64,000 bases of DNA from NCBI RefSeq assembly GCF_002884975.1, contig NZ_PJKB01000001.1, forward strand, positions 186,001-250,000. The letters are read 5' to 3'. Shown one piece after another: positions 34,861 through 43,863 of the stretch. The notes beneath the pieces are model-generated. The model saw only the letters and a program-made list of their open reading frames with translations, did not search any database and had not been told where the DNA came from. Positions within the stretch are counted from its first letter, which is position 1. Each line of letters begins with the position of its first letter. The position numbers and the translations under genes are program-made. This DNA comes from Akkermansia muciniphila (GTDB lineage Bacteria > Verrucomicrobiota > Verrucomicrobiia > Verrucomicrobiales > Akkermansiaceae).

Positions 34861-34863
34861 GTC

Positions 34864-36006
34864 TTACAGGGTTTCAACGTAGTGCAGTTCACGGGCAATC
34901 TGGGCGGCCAGGGGGATTTTCAGGTGGTCCGGCAGGACGCTCCAGGTGTAGGTTTCCACCTCCAGGTGGGGGTTCAGGCCCGGATGGCTGCGGAGGAAAT
35001 CATGCGTCTTGAGGATGAACTCCTCCGTGCCATTCAGGGGCGGTTCCGGGGAAGCGTACAGGGGAATGTGGTAATGGATGCGCCACTGGGAATCCCGCGT
35101 TTCCTCCGCGTAATCCCGCCCGTAGGCCAGGGCGTTCGGCAGGTCCGGGAAAAGCATGGTGCAGTCCCGGTTGCGGATGCTGGTCTGGTGGAAGTAAACG
35201 CCTTCGTCAAACTGGCGCAGGCGTTCCAGGTCTTCCTCCCCGCGTATGCGGCATTCCAGCGCATTGGAGAACTGCACCTTGCAGAGGGAGATGTTGTTTT
35301 CCTCCCAGGCGGAAAGGGTGTCTGCCGGTTCCTCCCGCAGAATGGCGAAGTGGCAGGTGTCATACGTCAGTCCCAGATGGCGTTCAATGAGTTCGGGGCG
35401 GCGGGAGTGGTTGCGCAGGCCGTTGAAGAAGCGGATGGCACCCTCCGTATCGTGGAAATGGCCGAAGGGCTCCGGCTCCAGCCCAAGCTGCATCAGGCGT
35501 CCGGTCTGCCTGCTCAGCACGTCCAGGAATCCGCTCATGGCGTCCAGACGGGAGAACATGCGCTCCTCCTCCGCATGGAACCAGCTGTGGGAGGCGGGGA
35601 GCGTGCTGACGGTCAGCCTGTCTGCGTTTTCATCCCCGATGCGGGACAGGATGCGGAACAGGTTGCAGGTGTATTCAAAACGTTCCGGCGTGGTCCAGTC
35701 CGGCTGGAAAACGTGTTCTTTCACCCGCTGGCCGTGGAAGTTCCCGTACGGGAAACCGTTCATGGTCTCTACGCGCGCGTCGTGTTCATCCAGCCATGCT
35801 TTCAGGTCTTCCACGGCGTCCTGCGTTTCCAGCAGTTCCGCTGCCGCCCTGGCGGACAGGCGCAGGCCGATGCCCAGGGGGCGGTCCTTCAGGGGGGAAT
35901 TCAGTGCGGCCAGCTCCTGCCTGATGCGGGGAACGTGGGTCTGGAGGGCTTCCCGGGTTTCCGCCCAGGATTCCGCGGGATGGATGTTGGTGCAGTAGGA
36001 AAGCAT
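34864..36006 (-). CDS. EboE-like TIM-barrel (sugar phosphate isomerase/epimerase fold) protein
   Basis: 380 residues, cytosolic. N-terminus MLSYCTNIHPAESWAE, then GIGLRLSARAAAELL, TMNGFPYGNFHGQRVKEHV, QPDWTTPERFEYT and a barrel with metal-ligand-like EPEPFGHF, GLTYDTCHFA and HYHIPL segments. These are the landmarks of EboE, the 'metabolite traffic' protein of ebo gene clusters, usually found with a UbiA-family prenyltransferase and EboA, C, D and F. None of those partners is in this window. The start at 36006 agrees with the family; an extension to 36432 overlaps the divergent GH95 gene. Confidence 0.8.
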   Translation of the reverse strand: MLSYCTNIHPAESWAETREALQTHVPRIRQELAALNSPLKDRPLGIGLRLSARAAAELLETQDAVEDLKAWLDEHDARVETMNGFPYGNFHGQRVKEHVFQPDWTTPERFEYTCNLFRILSRIGDENADRLTVSTLPASHSWFHAEEERMFSRLDAMSGFLDVLSRQTGRLMQLGLEPEPFGHFHDTEGAIRFFNGLRNHSRRPELIERHLGLTYDTCHFAILREEPADTLSAWEENNISLCKVQFSNALECRIRGEEDLERLRQFDEGVYFHQTSIRNRDCTMLFPDLPNALAYGRDYAEETRDSQWRIHYHIPLYASPEPPLNGTEEFILKTHDFLRSHPGLNPHLEVETYTWSVLPDHLKIPLAAQIARELHYVETL

Positions 36007-36223
36007 GGTGGGGCAATATTTGCTGTTTTGGGGAACGGCGTTCCACTCCGGGGGAAAATGGTGGATGATGCATGCGCATGAGACGTTCCTCAAGCCTACA
36101 TACGGTTCCGCGGAGGGGAAAAATTTCATGGAATTGCGGCTTTTGGCGTCATCCGGAGGCGGCCTTTCCGGCGGAAAGAATGGCTTTGAAAAGACTCCGG
36201 ATATATGGTAGTACCTTTTTGAT

Positions 36224-38614
36224 ATGCGTCCGTTCTTCTTTCTCCTTCTTGGTGTTCTGTTCCACGGGGGCGTCCTGCGCGCGGCGGAGGAATCAACGGC
36301 CTGGAAATCCTGCCTAGTCCGGTTCAACCGCCCGGCGGAATGGAAGGAGACGCGCCCCCAGAAGGGAACCGGGGATAACTCCTGGGCGAAGGACGCCACG
36401 CCAATCGGCAACGGAAAAATAGGCGCGCTCATTTACGGAGGCGTGGAAAAGGACCGCCTGGAGCTGACGGAAATCAGCATGTGGTCCGGAGGTTTTTGCA
36501 GTGCGGAAGCCAAGGACAAGGGGCCGGATTCCGTCAAATTCGGCTCCTACCAGCCGTTCGGCACGCTGGAAATCACGTATCCGGCAGCAGAGAACGTGCA
36601 GGATTATAAAAGGACGCTGGATGTGGCGGAGGCGCTGGCCTCCGTGTCCTACAACTCCGGGGGAGTCCGTTACCGGAGGGAGTATTTCGCCAGCGTTCCG
36701 CACCAGGTGGTTTCCATGACGGTGCAGGGGGACAGGCCCCGTTCCGTGGAAGCCTCCTTCCGCCTGGCGACCTTGCATCCTCAGGACAGGATTACGGCCA
36801 CGGCCGGAGGGGGCAGGGGAATGATTCTGATGCAGGGTTCCCTGAAAAACGGATTGACCTATGAGGCGCGCATTGCCGTTCTTCCCAGGGGTGGGAAAGT
36901 CACGGCGGACGGCGGCTCCATCACCGTCCGGCAGGCTGATTCCTGCCGCGTGCTGGTTTCCCTGGCTACGGATTACGTGCTGGACGCTTCCCGGAACTGG
37001 AAGGGGGAGCCGCCCCGCAAGAGGAATGACGCCGTTCTGGCCCGTGCGCTCAAGGCGGCTCCGGAACAGTTGAAAGCCGCCCACCGGGGCGCCTACGGCA
37101 AGCTTTACGACCGCGTTTCCCTGGACCTGGGAGAGACGGAGGACGCCACGGCGGAACTCCCCGTCAACGAGAGGCTGAAGAGATACAGGCAGGCGGTGGA
37201 CGCCGGAAGGGACGCCCGTGATCCCGATCTGGAGGAACTGGTGTTCAACTTCGGCCGCTACGTCATCCTTTCCTCCTCCCAGCCGGGGAATCTGCCCGCC
37301 AACCTCCAGGGCCTGTGGAATTACAGCCTGATTCCGCCGTGGGATTCCGACTACCACAATAATATCAACATCCAGATGTGCTACTGGGGAGTGCTCCCCT
37401 CCAACCTGGCGGAATGTTATGACCCGCTGGTGGATTACATCCGGGAAATGGCGCCCTCCGCGCGTAAAATCACCCGGGAGGAGAAAGAGTTCAGGACGGC
37501 TGGCGGCAAGCCCGCTCCGGGCTGGACGGCCAGGACGGCCCAGAACATTTACGGGGGCCAGGGATTTAAATGGAACAAGCCCGCTTCCGCATGGTACGCC
37601 CTGCATCTGTGGGAACGCTACCTGTTCACGATGGACAGGGAATACCTGAAAACGACGGCTTACCCGATGATGAAGGAAATCTGCCGTTTCTGGGAAAGCC
37701 AGCTCAAGCCCCTGCACGCGGGAGGAAGCAACTTCCGGACGGAGGACAGGAAGGTGACGCCGGAAATAATCTCCCGGGAGTTGAAGGACGTGAAGGAAGG
37801 AACGCTGGTGGCTCCGATGGGCTGGTCCCCGGAACACGGCCCCAGGGAGGACGGCTGCGCGCATGACCAGCAGATTGTCTGGGAATTGTTCCATGATACC
37901 GTACAGGCCGCGGAAATCCTGGGCGTGGACGCCGCCTGGAGGAAGGAACTGGCCGCCAAGAGAGACCTTCTGGCCGGTCCCAGGGTGGGGGAGGATGGCC
38001 TGCTGCTGGAATGGATGATCGCCCGCAAGCCGGGCGGCTCCTGGGACCCGCGCCACCGGCACACGTCCCACCTGTTTGCCGTTTATCCCGGCAACCAGAT
38101 CAGCCCGGAAAAGACGCCGGAATGGGCGGAAGCCGCCCGTAAATCCCTGCTGGCGCGCGGAACCACGGGGGATTCCCGCCGCTCCTGGACCTGGGCGTGG
38201 CGCGCCAGCCTCTGGGCGCGTTTTCTGGACGGCAATAAAGCGTATGAAATGCTTCAGGGCATGATGCGCCACAGCATGATGGACAGCCTGTTCACCACGC
38301 ATCCGCCCATGCAGGTGGACGGGACCATGGGCATCGTGGCCGGCTTTGCTGAAATGCTGCTCCAGTCCCGCACCGGGCGCCTGCATCTTCTGCCGGCTCT
38401 GCCGGAAGCCTGGAAAAACGGGAGCGTGCGCGGACTGAAAGCCCGCGGCAACATTACCGTGGACATGGACTGGAAGGACGGCAGGGTAACGCAGTTCCGC
38501 CTTTCCTCCCCGGTGGCGCAATCCGTCCGGGTGGCGCAATCCGTCCGGGTGGCCGCCAATGGCACGGAAAAGACGTATGAACTGACGCCGGAGACACCCG
38601 TCAAAGGCAGTTGA
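36224..38614 (+). CDS. GH95 alpha-L-fucosidase (alpha-1,2-type)
   Basis: 796 residues with a signal peptide. It removes terminal fucose from mucin or milk-type glycans. Landmarks: PIGNGKIGALIYGG and LTEISMWSGG in the N-terminal beta domain (about 45-90); in the helical barrel NLQGLWN and NNINIQMCYWG (the NxN pair, about 388), GWSPEHGP and SWDPRHRHTSHLFAVYPGNQ; and a C-terminal beta domain. The conserved QMNYW of the family reads QMCYW here. An 18-bp in-frame tandem repeat lies near the end. It is divergent from the EboE-like gene, sharing a 217-bp upstream region. Confidence 0.92.
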   Translation: MRPFFFLLLGVLFHGGVLRAAEESTAWKSCLVRFNRPAEWKETRPQKGTGDNSWAKDATPIGNGKIGALIYGGVEKDRLELTEISMWSGGFCSAEAKDKGPDSVKFGSYQPFGTLEITYPAAENVQDYKRTLDVAEALASVSYNSGGVRYRREYFASVPHQVVSMTVQGDRPRSVEASFRLATLHPQDRITATAGGGRGMILMQGSLKNGLTYEARIAVLPRGGKVTADGGSITVRQADSCRVLVSLATDYVLDASRNWKGEPPRKRNDAVLARALKAAPEQLKAAHRGAYGKLYDRVSLDLGETEDATAELPVNERLKRYRQAVDAGRDARDPDLEELVFNFGRYVILSSSQPGNLPANLQGLWNYSLIPPWDSDYHNNINIQMCYWGVLPSNLAECYDPLVDYIREMAPSARKITREEKEFRTAGGKPAPGWTARTAQNIYGGQGFKWNKPASAWYALHLWERYLFTMDREYLKTTAYPMMKEICRFWESQLKPLHAGGSNFRTEDRKVTPEIISRELKDVKEGTLVAPMGWSPEHGPREDGCAHDQQIVWELFHDTVQAAEILGVDAAWRKELAAKRDLLAGPRVGEDGLLLEWMIARKPGGSWDPRHRHTSHLFAVYPGNQISPEKTPEWAEAARKSLLARGTTGDSRRSWTWAWRASLWARFLDGNKAYEMLQGMMRHSMMDSLFTTHPPMQVDGTMGIVAGFAEMLLQSRTGRLHLLPALPEAWKNGSVRGLKARGNITVDMDWKDGRVTQFRLSSPVAQSVRVAQSVRVAANGTEKTYELTPETPVKGS
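38513..38548 (+). repeat. 18-bp tandem duplication inside GH95
   Basis: GTGGCGCAATCCGTCCGG occurs twice in direct succession, encoding VAQSVR-VAQSVR, followed by a partial third start (GTGGCC). It is in frame, in the C-terminal beta domain, and exact, so probably recent. Confidence 0.95.
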
Positions 38615-38815
38615 GGGCCCCTGGTGTCCCTTCACGCCGTTACAGTTGTTTTTCAGCAGGTACAGCCTTGTTTCTGTTGTAATGCGCCCCATTTGCCAAG
38701 GGAGTAATGCGCCCGCTGATGCCCGGATGAACAAAAGGGCTTGTGCCTGTAACGGGAAGTCGGGGCACGGAATGAGTTTTTGACATTTCCACAGGCGGAT
38801 ATTAAAATTAGTAGA

Positions 38816-39583
38816 ATGGAAGATGCGCCTTTGAATACGGATTTTATCAATTTAACGGCGGACAATCTGGCCAGTGAACATTTATGCTGCATTATCCGTA
38901 GCCGGGCCCCCCATCCGGGCGTTGAAGCAAAGCGGCAATGGCTTTCCGGCCGGATCAGGGAAGGCCACGTCTTTAGAAAGTTAAATGCCAAGGGAGTGGT
39001 TTTTATTGAATATGCCCCTCTGGAGACGGCCTGGGTTCCCATCCTTGGGGACAACTACTATTATATATATTGCTTGTGGGTTTCCGGCAGCTACAAGGGG
39101 AAAGGGTATGGAAAATTGCTGATGGAATATTGTCTGGCTGATGCCAGGAAAAAGGGCAAATCAGGCGTTTGCATGCTCGGAGCTGAAAAACAGAAAGCGT
39201 GGCTTGCCGATCAATCCTTCGCGAAGAAGTTCGGCTTTGAGGCGGTGGATGCTGCCAGTCATGGCTATGAACTGCTTGCTCTTTCCTTTGACGGAACAAC
39301 GCCGAGGTTTGCGCCGAATGCCAAAAAGGGGAGAATTGAGAGCCGGGAGCTGACAATTTATTATGATATGCAATGCCCCTTTGTGCATCAAAACATTGAG
39401 ATCATAAAACGGTACTGTGGAGAGAACGATGTTCCGGTATCTCTCATCAGGGTGGATACGCTGCAAAAAGCAAAGGAATTGCCCTGCGTCTTCAATAACT
39501 GGGGCGTGTTTTACAAGGGGAATTTTGAAACGGTGAATTTGTTATTGGACATTGCCAATCTAAAAAGAATCCTCAAGAAATGA
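38816..39583 (+). CDS. GNAT N-acetyltransferase with YoaP-like C-terminal domain
   Basis: 255 residues. The N-terminal GNAT part has a CLWVSGSYKGKGYGKLLMEY acetyl-CoA loop (about 93-112); the C-terminal part (about 190-255), with TIYYDMQCPFVHQNI and FNNWGVFYKGNF, matches the YoaP-like domain. Such proteins are small-molecule or peptide acetyltransferases of uncertain substrate. The ATG at 38816 gives a sensible N-terminus (MEDAPLNTDF). GC is lower than in the neighbours, so recent acquisition is possible. Confidence 0.85.
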   Translation: MEDAPLNTDFINLTADNLASEHLCCIIRSRAPHPGVEAKRQWLSGRIREGHVFRKLNAKGVVFIEYAPLETAWVPILGDNYYYIYCLWVSGSYKGKGYGKLLMEYCLADARKKGKSGVCMLGAEKQKAWLADQSFAKKFGFEAVDAASHGYELLALSFDGTTPRFAPNAKKGRIESRELTIYYDMQCPFVHQNIEIIKRYCGENDVPVSLIRVDTLQKAKELPCVFNNWGVFYKGNFETVNLLLDIANLKRILKK

Positions 39584-39925
39584 GTTGAGCCGGCGCTTTC
39601 ATAAAATAGTCAGGCTGTGTGGTTGCACCTTCCCGGTGCAAGTCATTCTTCCTTTCCTGCCTTTTTCAAGAATAGCAGGCAGGGAACCGATGCTTATTGC
39701 GGGTTTCCATGCTCCGCCTTTATGAACGTGAGTGCCCGTTCCATCAAGGAACAGGGGGGCTGCCAATGGAACAGCCTGCTTCCTTTTGCCCCTGCAACCG
39801 CTGTTCACGCCAATAAAAAACAGGCACGCCTTGCAGCGGCCTGTTTTCTGAACGGGAAATCCGCCCCGGCCTGGAAGCCCGCTGTAAAGGCGGAAAAGCT
39901 CCAGACCGGGGAGGGAATGATTTTT
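39584..39925. other. Gap with minus-strand terminator
   Basis: No gene is supported. It contains a TTGCACC/GGTGCAA hairpin near 39622 and the GH109 terminator listed separately. Confidence 0.5.
39815..39847 (-). terminator. Terminator of GH109 gene
   Basis: On the minus strand AACAGGC and GCCTGTT pair around a 13-nt loop and are followed by a T run (A residues at 39815-39820 on plus). Confidence 0.75.
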
Positions 39926-41371
39926 TTACTGAACGATGCCCAGCGGAGCGGTCGTCTTCCAGTCTCCGCGGGTGAAGTCCGGGAACACCTGGGGGATGCC
40001 GCCCTGGGCCACGGAGTATTCGGAAAGCTCGGAGACAGAGGACCAGAAGGCGCCTTCGTAAACGTTCTGGTCCATCGGTTCGCCATTGCGGAGGCATTCG
40101 ATGATGCGGTAAAGCATCACGAAGTCCATGCCGCCGTGGCCGCCCATCTTCAGGGCCAGCGGGCCGACTTTTTTCCAGAGCGGGTGATCGTACTTTTCAA
40201 AAATGGGGGCCAGTTTTTCGTTGCCTTCAATCCATTCGTGATAGTTGCCGTTGCCCAGCTTTTCACCGGCCACGCGGGTCGGGAAGCCGGCCAGCGTGCC
40301 CAGCGTGCCCTGAATGAGGTTCAGGCGGGAGTAGGGGCGCGGGCTGGTTTCATCCCATTCCACCAGGATGGTGCGGCCCATGGTGGTCTTGATGATGGAG
40401 GTGTTCATGTCGCCGCAGGCGAAGTCCAGCTTGTTCCACTTGTGGTCCGCCGGGAAATTCTTCTTGGCGTACGCGGCTCGGCCCAGGGCCGGGCTGGAGA
40501 AGGAAACGAGCCTGCCGAAGCAGTCGTCCTTGCGGGCCAGGTTCATGTACTGCGCGATGGGGCCTAGGCCGTGCGTGGGGTAGACGTTTCCGTTGCGCTT
40601 GGCGTAGTGGTAGGTTCTCCAGGAGCCGGTGCCGCGGTCCACCTGCTTCATCTGGCCGCGCAGTTCGTGGATGTAGGCGGCTTCCCCGTACAGCAGGTCG
40701 CCGATGACGCCCTGGCGCACCATGTTCAGGTACATGAGTTCTTCACGTCCGTAGTTGACGTTTTCCATCATCATGCAGTGTTTCCGGGTTTCCTCGGAGG
40801 TGTTCACGATTTCCCAGAGTTCCTTGATGGAGACGGCCATGGGCACTTCCACAAAGGCGTGGGCGCCCATCTTCATCACGTCGCAGGTGACGCGGCAGTG
40901 CCATTCCCAGCTGGGGCAGACGATGACGGCATCCGGCTTGACTTCCTTCATCATGCGCTTGTAGTCTTCCGGGCCGTCCGTGAAAATGGGGGGGCGCTTG
41001 CCCGTCTTCTTTTCCACCAGCGCCGCATTGCGTTCCGCCCAGTCCTTGTACAGGTCACAGATGCCGACGACTTCCGCACCCTCAATGACGGCCATCTGGC
41101 CCACGTGCATGGAACCGCGTTCGCCCACGCCGACAAAGGCCACGCGGACCTTGTCCAGCTTGGGGGCCCTGAAGCCGCCCATGTAAATGGCGCCGGGCTT
41201 GCGCGGGGGCCACGTGGTCATGGGGCCGATGATGTTCGGGTCCGGGACGGTAATCTTCCGGGGAGCCAGAGGGGCCACTTCCTGGGCGTTGGCAAAGGGA
41301 CCGGCAGCCAGGGCGCCGGTAGCGAGGCCCAGGGTCTGAAGAAAACGACGGCGTGATGATGAATTATCCAT
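39926..41371 (-). CDS. GH109 alpha-N-acetylgalactosaminidase (NAD-dependent, Gfo/Idh/MocA fold), Tat-exported
   Basis: 481 residues. The N-terminus SSRRRFLQTLGLATGALAAG is a twin-arginine signal. VRVAFVGVGERGSMHV is the NAD-binding motif (about 75-90); VEVPMA and the YPTHGLGPIAQYMNLAR segment, whose His is proposed to be catalytic, fit the GH109 family. It cleaves terminal alpha-GalNAc with tightly bound NAD, using an oxidation-elimination mechanism. Mucin O-glycans start with GalNAc and carry it terminally in A-type antigens; released GalNAc would feed the kinase/epimerase operon at 11360-14330. The folded cofactor explains Tat rather than Sec export. Confidence 0.92.
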   Translation of the reverse strand: MDNSSSRRRFLQTLGLATGALAAGPFANAQEVAPLAPRKITVPDPNIIGPMTTWPPRKPGAIYMGGFRAPKLDKVRVAFVGVGERGSMHVGQMAVIEGAEVVGICDLYKDWAERNAALVEKKTGKRPPIFTDGPEDYKRMMKEVKPDAVIVCPSWEWHCRVTCDVMKMGAHAFVEVPMAVSIKELWEIVNTSEETRKHCMMMENVNYGREELMYLNMVRQGVIGDLLYGEAAYIHELRGQMKQVDRGTGSWRTYHYAKRNGNVYPTHGLGPIAQYMNLARKDDCFGRLVSFSSPALGRAAYAKKNFPADHKWNKLDFACGDMNTSIIKTTMGRTILVEWDETSPRPYSRLNLIQGTLGTLAGFPTRVAGEKLGNGNYHEWIEGNEKLAPIFEKYDHPLWKKVGPLALKMGGHGGMDFVMLYRIIECLRNGEPMDQNVYEGAFWSSVSELSEYSVAQGGIPQVFPDFTRGDWKTTAPLGIVQ

Positions 41372-41852
41372 GGATGGTAAATGTAGGGAAGGATTTGAAT
41401 CCTTAGTTTGCCATAGATACCGGGGCTTGAGAATCTTTCTTTCACGGATGGTGTAAAAAATATATTCCCATGTGGGGAAGATATTTCCCATGCCGGAGGC
41501 GAAGAAGCAGGGGCTTTCCAGGACACATGGGCACGAAAAAGGCCCCATTCCTGCCGCAGTGCGGGAAGGACGGGGCCTGTCGGTTGCATTTCTCCGGTTG
41601 TGCCGATGTTGCATGCCGTTGCTTGGGAGTGAACAGGGTGAGCGTATCGCTTCACCGCGTTCCGAAGCATCGGCCCTGCATCGGAGTACATCCGGAGTGG
41701 GTTGCGTAGTGCCGCCGGCAGTGGTGCTGTTTCCGTTCCTGGCGACGGGGAAGATCATTCCGTTTCTTGCGGCTTCATATTCAGGGAACCTTGACGGGGT
41801 CCGCGTGCCGTAGAATCGGGATCATCTTCCCGGTCGTTTTGAAGGGGTCCGG
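41372..41852. other. Long intergenic region with terminator
   Basis: 480 bp. It includes the promoter region of GH109 near 41380-41460 and a terminator at 41535-41578. A 113-codon plus-strand frame (41472-41813) covers part of it, but its composition does not look coding. Confidence 0.5.
41535..41578 (-). terminator. Intrinsic terminator downstream of the 202-residue secreted gene
   Basis: On the minus strand AGGCCCC pairs with GGGGCCT, with an inner TTCC/GGAA extension, followed by TTTTT. It lies 275 bp after the stop, implying a long 3' untranslated region, unless it belongs to an unseen small RNA. Confidence 0.75.
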
Positions 41853-42461
41853 TTACTGCGCCGTACCAGCGGCGGGAAGTGTTGGCGCGGCAAGCCTGGC
41901 ATAGGCTTCATTCAGCGCCTTGCCCAGCCTGGGGCGGAAAACGGTGGTGGTGGGCAGCTGCGTGCCTTCCATGTCACAGGAACGGAGGATTTCCGGAATG
42001 GACGAGCCTAACGCATGCTTCATGATATTCATGCAGTCTTCCAGGTCCACGCCGTACTTTTCCTCCATCAGGTTTTCTATACGGTCCGCCATCTGCTCCA
42101 TCCTCTCAATCTGTTTTTTAGTCAGAATCGGCTGAATGGTCGCGTTCGGGTCGGGGACGTAGCTGGTCAGCATTTCAATGGCCCGTTTCAGGTCTTCCGG
42201 CAAATCAGTTGCATTGCCGCTGTTGAGGACCTGAGCCAGAACCTGGTAGCTGCTGGTGGCGTTTTCGTCATAATCATGAATGCCTGAGGCCAGCGCCACG
42301 CCTGCGATGCTCTGCACGTAGCGGGCTACTTCCGGGGAATAGTTGCCTTCCACAAACGTGGAGGGAACGTCATCCGCGTAAGCCTGCATGGCGGCCTGGC
42401 AGGCGAGGGAACCGATGGTACCCACGCACAGTGTCTTGATGATGGACGAGACGATTTTCAT
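41853..42461 (-). CDS. Secreted helical protein of unknown function
   Basis: 202 residues. A signal peptide (TLCVGTIGSLACQAAMQAYA) is followed by a helical, acidic mature part with IERMEQMADRIENLMEEKYG as a likely coiled coil (about 120-140) and a Pro/Ala-rich tail. The start is supported by AGGAG 8 bp upstream. No family recognised. It is downstream of, and co-oriented with, the DEAD-box helicase gene, 112 bp away with a hairpin between them. Confidence 0.75.
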   Translation of the reverse strand: MKIVSSIIKTLCVGTIGSLACQAAMQAYADDVPSTFVEGNYSPEVARYVQSIAGVALASGIHDYDENATSSYQVLAQVLNSGNATDLPEDLKRAIEMLTSYVPDPNATIQPILTKKQIERMEQMADRIENLMEEKYGVDLEDCMNIMKHALGSSIPEILRSCDMEGTQLPTTTVFRPRLGKALNEAYARLAAPTLPAAGTAQ

Positions 42462-42536
42462 GATTGAAACTCCTGTTGAAGCTTCCCGACTGGAACGGTC
42501 CGGTGAACCGTTTGTAGCAAGTGAGACTCCGCAGCC

Positions 42537-42578
42537 CCTGATTTTGTTCAAAAGATTTTTTGAATGATTAAAATCAGG
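42537..42578 (-). repeat. Nested hairpin at the helicase stop codon
   Basis: Outer arms CCTGATTTT/AAAATCAGG (9 bp) enclose an inner TTCAAAA/TTTTGAA hairpin. The right arm overlaps the DEAD-box gene stop at 42574-42576. There is no clean T run, so termination is possible but not certain. Confidence 0.55.
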
Positions 42579-43863
42579 CGCCCATGCGGCTTCCGTGCCT
42601 TCCGGCGGTATTCCGCCTTCCGTAACTTTTCCGCGGCCCCTTGCGGGATGCGGAGCGGTTTTCCTGCATGGAGTTTTTCCTTTCCCTCTGTGTGCCGGGA
42701 ACCGTTTGCAATTCAGACGGTACGGCGGCGCTGGAGGAGTGGACGGGAAGGAGGCGCCCCAGCAGCTTGTGCACGTCCCTGGCTTTTTTGATTTCATCCG
42801 GGGAGCAGAGGGCGATGGCTTGCCCGGCGGCTCCGGCGCGTGCCGTGCGGCCGATGCGGTGCACATAGACCTCCGGTTCTTCCGGCAGATCGTAGTTGAT
42901 GACGAGCTGCACGTCTTTCACGTCAATGCCGCGGGCGGCGATGTCCGTGGCGACGAGAATGGGCGTTTCCCCGGAACGGAATTCCCGGAGCATGCGTTCA
43001 CGCGTGCCCTGGCTTTTGTCGCCGTGGATGGCGGAGGCCGGGTGGTCCTTTCCGGTCAGGAAGGAGGCCAGGCGGTTCGCGCCGTGCTTGGTCCGGGTGA
43101 AGATGAGCGTGCGGCCCGGCTGTTCCTGCTGTTCCAGCAGATCCAGGGTAAGGGGCCTTTTTTCCGCCTGGGAGCCAACCATGCAGAGGGACTGTTCCAC
43201 CCTGTCCGCCGTGGCGGCCGGGGGGGTGACCATCACCGTTTCCGGTTCCTGAAGCAGGGACTGGGCCAGTTGCAGAATGTTGTCCGGCATGGTGGCGGAG
43301 AACATCTGGGTGTGGCGTTTCTTCGGGATTTTGGCGACGATCTTTTTCAGGGCCGGAGCGAAGCCCATGTCCAGCATGTGGTCCGCTTCGTCCAGAATCA
43401 GGGTTTCCACACCGCCCAGGCTGACGGTCTGGCGTTCCAGATGGTCAATCAGCCTGCCGGGCGTGGCTACCAGAATGTCCAGGCCGCCGGCCAGCTTCTT
43501 GAACTGGGGGGCGTAGCCCACGCCGCCGAAGATGACGGCGGTGGACAGGTTCAGCCCTTTGGCATAAGCGCAGATGTTGTCATGAATCTGCGCGGCCAGT
43601 TCCCGGGTGGGGCTCAGGATGAGCGCCCTTACCTGGCGGGCAAGCGGCTTTCTGGGATGTTCTGAAAATTGTTGAATAAGGGGCAGGGCGAACGCGGCCG
43701 TTTTGCCGGTTCCGGTCTGCGCCAGTCCCATCAGGTCCTTGTTCTGCAGCAGCAGGGGGATGCAGGCTGCCTGGATGGGGGTGGGGGTCTTGTACTCCAG
43801 TTTCTCCAACTGGCGGAGAATGGGAGCCGACAAGCCAAGCTCCCTGAATGTGGTGGATACCAT
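42574..43863 (-). CDS. DEAD-box ATP-dependent RNA helicase (RhlE-like)
   Basis: 429 residues; unwinds RNA duplexes in ribosome assembly or mRNA decay. All family motifs are visible: the Q motif (FRELGLSAPILRQLEKLEYKTPTPIQ), AQTGTGKTAAF (motif I), PTRELAAQ (Ia), DEADHMLD (II), SATMP (III), then TRTKHGANRL, ATDIAARGIDV and HRIGRTARAG (VI). The C-terminus is short and basic (RKGPRKSYGRRN), like RhlE. A 480-bp non-coding stretch lies upstream, as often seen for cold-inducible helicase genes. Confidence 0.94.
   Translation of the reverse strand: MVSTTFRELGLSAPILRQLEKLEYKTPTPIQAACIPLLLQNKDLMGLAQTGTGKTAAFALPLIQQFSEHPRKPLARQVRALILSPTRELAAQIHDNICAYAKGLNLSTAVIFGGVGYAPQFKKLAGGLDILVATPGRLIDHLERQTVSLGGVETLILDEADHMLDMGFAPALKKIVAKIPKKRHTQMFSATMPDNILQLAQSLLQEPETVMVTPPAATADRVEQSLCMVGSQAEKRPLTLDLLEQQEQPGRTLIFTRTKHGANRLASFLTGKDHPASAIHGDKSQGTRERMLREFRSGETPILVATDIAARGIDVKDVQLVINYDLPEEPEVYVHRIGRTARAGAAGQAIALCSPDEIKKARDVHKLLGRLLPVHSSSAAVPSELQTVPGTQRERKNSMQENRSASRKGPRKSYGRRNTAGRHGSRMGA

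Noticed and set aside
36314-38734. Minus-strand ORF of 806 codons opposite GH95
   Set aside because: Shadow of the GH95 gene; GH95 motifs are clear on the plus strand.
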